Shown in pieces: positions 43,714 through 45,935 of a DNA stretch of 45,935 bases. The stretch covers positions 1 to 45,935 of the forward strand of contig JBJECG010000026.1 of the NCBI GenBank assembly GCA_051870875.1. The letters run 5' to 3'. This DNA comes from Aphodosoma sp051870875. Lineage in GTDB: Bacteria; Bacteroidota; Bacteroidia; Bacteroidales; Paludibacteraceae. Numbering within the stretch: position 1 is the stretch's first letter; each line of letters starts with the position of its first letter. A model generated the notes under the pieces. The model saw only the letters and a program-made list of their open reading frames with translations. It was not told where the DNA came from and searched no databases. A program made the position numbers and the translations under genes.

Positions 43714-45609
43714 TCAGAGTTTTGTTATGGTGTTGTACAATCCCTCGGCATCGAGAGACAGCATGTGGTAGAGTTCGGCAGGCGAACCGTGTTCAATGAA
43801 TTCGTCGGGAAGTCCCACTTTCTTTATGGTTTTGGTGTAGTTATGGACGTTCATCCACTCCTCTACGGCTGCTCCGGCTCCTCCTATCGTTGTCCCGTCC
43901 TCGATTGTTACGATTTTTGCGTAGTGATCGGCAATGTGCTGCATCATGTCATTGTCCAGAGGCTTGAGCCACCGCAGGTCGTACAGCCCGATTGTCTTGC
44001 CGGGATGTTCCGATTCATACTTGCCGATAGCTTTTACGGCTGTGTACAGTATAGGGCCTACACCTGCTACGGCTATGCCTGAATTGCCTTGTCGTAGCAT
44101 TTCGCCTGCTCCTGTCGGTATTATATGTGGTTCGTTGTGCCAGTCGGCCAATATGCCTTTGCCGCGTGGATACCGTATCATGACAGGGCCGGCGCAGCTG
44201 ACGGCGGTAAGCATCATGTTGCGCAGTTCGTGTTCGTCCCGGGGTACGGCTATCTGCATGTTGGGTATGCAGCGGAACAGGGCCAGGTCAAACTGGCCTT
44301 GGTGCGTGGCTCCGTCGTTGCCTACTATTCCGGCTCTGTCCAGACAGAATACCACGTGCAGGTTCTGGAGGGCAACATCGTGTATGACATTGTCCACTGC
44401 ACGCTGCATGAAGCTGGAGTATATGTTGCAGAACGGTATGAATCCCTCCTTGGCCAGTCCGGCTGAGAATGTCACGGCGTGGCCTTCGGCTATCCCGACA
44501 TCGAAAGTGCGTTCAGGCATGGCATCCATCATTATGTTCATCGAGCAGCCCGACAACATGGCCGGTGTCACTCCCAATATGCGTTTGTCGGCTTTTGCCA
44601 GTTCAAGAAGCGTCTGCCCGAAGACCTCCTGAAATTTCGGCGGTTCGTTGTTACCTATGGATTTCAGCCGTTCGCCGGTGTAGGGATTGAACTTGCCTGG
44701 TGCGTGCCATGTGGTTACTTCGCTTTCGGCAGGCAGGTAGCCTTTGCCTTTCTTTGTGATGATATGGAGCACTTTTGGCCCGCTGTAGTTCTTTATCTCC
44801 GACAGTATTCCGATGAGTTCGTACACATTGTGTCCGTCTACGGGGCCGAAATACCTGATGTTCAGTCCCTCGAATATATTGTTGCCTTTGCTTTTGTTCT
44901 GGAAGCTTTTCAGCGAATTGCCTATACGGATATAGCGGTTGCGGTCATTGTCCGACACCAGTCCCATCTTCTTCATCAGGCGGAATGCTTTGTAGCGTAC
45001 GCGGTTGTATGTAGGCGAGAAATGCAGCTTTGTGAGCCAATGGTTCAGGCCCCCGTGTATCTGGTCGATAGCCATACTGTTGTCGTTGAGTACTATCAGC
45101 AGGTTGTTTGGGTTGATTGACGCATTGTTCAGGCCTTCGAAAGCCAGGCCGCCTGTGAGTGCGCCATCGCCAATGACTGCTACTATATGACGGTCATCCT
45201 CCCCTTTGAGAGTGGCGGCTATGGCCATTCCCAATGCTGCGGATATTGATGTGGACGAGTGCCCGGTGCCGAACGCATCGTATTCGCTCTCCCGGGGAGA
45301 AGGAAATCCGCTCAGACCTTTGAAACAGCGGTTGGTGCTGAACACATCACGGCGTCCGGTCAGTATTTTGTGTGTATATGCCTGGTGCCCTACATCCCAG
45401 ATGATTCGGTCATAAGGCGTGTTGAAAACACGATGCAGGGCCACTGTCAGTTCCACTACACCCAGATTGGCTCCCAGATGTCCTGGATTGATAGCCAGCT
45501 GTTCTATAAGAAAATGGCGTATTTCACCACACAGAGCGGTGAGTTTTTCTTCCGGCAGTCGTTTCAGGTCTTCGGGAGTGTTGATTGTTTCTAAGGTAGT
45601 ATATGGCAT
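43714..45609 (-). CDS. dxs: 1-deoxy-D-xylulose-5-phosphate synthase
   Basis: A 631-residue thiamine-diphosphate enzyme condensing pyruvate and glyceraldehyde 3-phosphate, the entry step of the MEP pathway. The thiamine motif runs from IGDGALTGGLAFEGLNNAS to LNDNSMAI. NPGHLGANLGVVELTVALH and GTGHSSTSISAALGMA are active-site segments. The C-terminal transketolase half has GIAEGHAVTFSAGLA and DRAGIVGNDGATHQG. Full-length and normal. It is the first gene after the promoter at 45640. Confidence 0.96.
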   Translation of the reverse strand: MPYTTLETINTPEDLKRLPEEKLTALCGEIRHFLIEQLAINPGHLGANLGVVELTVALHRVFNTPYDRIIWDVGHQAYTHKILTGRRDVFSTNRCFKGLSGFPSPRESEYDAFGTGHSSTSISAALGMAIAATLKGEDDRHIVAVIGDGALTGGLAFEGLNNASINPNNLLIVLNDNSMAIDQIHGGLNHWLTKLHFSPTYNRVRYKAFRLMKKMGLVSDNDRNRYIRIGNSLKSFQNKSKGNNIFEGLNIRYFGPVDGHNVYELIGILSEIKNYSGPKVLHIITKKGKGYLPAESEVTTWHAPGKFNPYTGERLKSIGNNEPPKFQEVFGQTLLELAKADKRILGVTPAMLSGCSMNIMMDAMPERTFDVGIAEGHAVTFSAGLAKEGFIPFCNIYSSFMQRAVDNVIHDVALQNLHVVFCLDRAGIVGNDGATHQGQFDLALFRCIPNMQIAVPRDEHELRNMMLTAVSCAGPVMIRYPRGKGILADWHNEPHIIPTGAGEMLRQGNSGIAVAGVGPILYTAVKAIGKYESEHPGKTIGLYDLRWLKPLDNDMMQHIADHYAKIVTIEDGTTIGGAGAAVEEWMNVHNYTKTIKKVGLPDEFIEHGSPAELYHMLSLDAEGLYNTITKL

Positions 45610-45639
45610 AACGTAGGAGCTGCATTTCGTTACAATCTA

Positions 45640-45669
45640 CAAAATTACCGCTTTTCGTTGAGATGGCAA
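45640..45669 (-). promoter_or_regulatory. Promoter of the dxs gene series
   Basis: TAATTTTG at 45647-45640 on the minus strand fits TAnnTTTG, with TTTTG ending at 45667 and a 19-base spacer. It lies 31 bases before the dxs start. Confidence 0.75.
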
Positions 45670-45935
45670 AATTTTTTCACGGCACAGTTTTTCTGTTTTT
45701 CCACTGTTGATGTTTTTGTCGGGCTTTTGTCGGGATAATGACAGTTTTTGTGGAAAACTGCAGCTTGAACGATGTTGAAGTCCGTTTGTGGCGTTGTGCA
45801 ATGTTCAGGTGTTGCGCACATTTATCTGGGATTTGGGATCCGTTTTTCATGATGCAACATCAGCTGACATGTGAAAGATGTTAAAATCCTAATAGTCGCA
45901 GCATTTTTAACTTGAAATTCTGATGGTATCTGTAG
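45670..45935. other. Upstream flank, no gene seen
   Basis: AT-leaning sequence with several T-runs between the dxs promoter and the window edge. No open frame has recognisable family character and I see no strong terminator hairpin. Confidence 0.4.

Overview
The window reads as a chromosomal segment of a gut-type Bacteroidales bacterium with roughly 50% GC, perhaps near the Muribaculaceae or Barnesiella group (placement below the order is inference). Supporting signs are promoters with the Bacteroidetes -7 element TAnnTTTG, TonB receptors paired with BtuG-type surface lipoproteins, a GldB homologue, the second EF-G type known from Bacteroides, and C-terminal tails resembling type IX sorting domains. 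Nearly all genes are on the minus strand.

Layout. (1) 1-1269: AT-rich, gene-poor ground with a truncated AraC-type DNA-binding domain. (2) 1270-8600: cobamide (vitamin B12) uptake locus 1. A promoter and cobalamin riboswitch lead into btuB, btuG and a secreted protein of a family also present in locus 2. A second cobalamin riboswitch leads into a DUF4465-like surface protein that ends at a terminator. (3) 8656-12202, plus strand: a three-gene glycan cassette (GT2 glycosyltransferase, GT-C-like membrane transferase, GtrA-like protein), interrupted by a transposase remnant. (4) 12201-14195: GldB-like lipoprotein, Fur-type regulator and thioesterase, followed by a broken wecB tail. (5) 14593-16211: a BadF-type sugar kinase divergent from an XRE-S24 regulator. 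(6) 16282-20186: chorismate mutase, topoisomerase III and an ABC-F ATPase. (7) 20486-32406: cobamide uptake locus 2. A promoter and cobalamin riboswitch lead into btuB, a btuF-like binding protein, btuG, a lipoprotein paralogous to the locus 1 protein, a ~1,305-residue multidomain surface protein containing an assembly gap, and a 502-residue propeller protein, ending in a strong terminator. (8) 32451-34706: the EF-G2 type translation factor. (9) 34981-45669: housekeeping genes starting from a clear promoter: dxs, trkA, trkH, a zinc peptidase, folA, a degenerate M23 protein, dxr, lipA, lipB and pssA.

How the genes fit together. The two uptake loci encode the outer-membrane half of cobamide capture. 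BtuG binds cobamide at the surface and hands it to BtuB, and the locus 2 BtuF-like lipoprotein would receive it in the periplasm. No inner-membrane permease or ATPase (BtuCD) lies in the window, so it must be elsewhere. The most novel material is the set of accessory surface proteins that share these riboswitch-controlled units: the DUF4465-like protein, two paralogues with a calcium-loop-like motif but different anchoring, and two DUF5074-like propeller proteins, one embedded in a very large multidomain protein. A pair of related ~75-base direct repeats brackets the last two genes, which suggests that they form a separately acquired or exchanged module.
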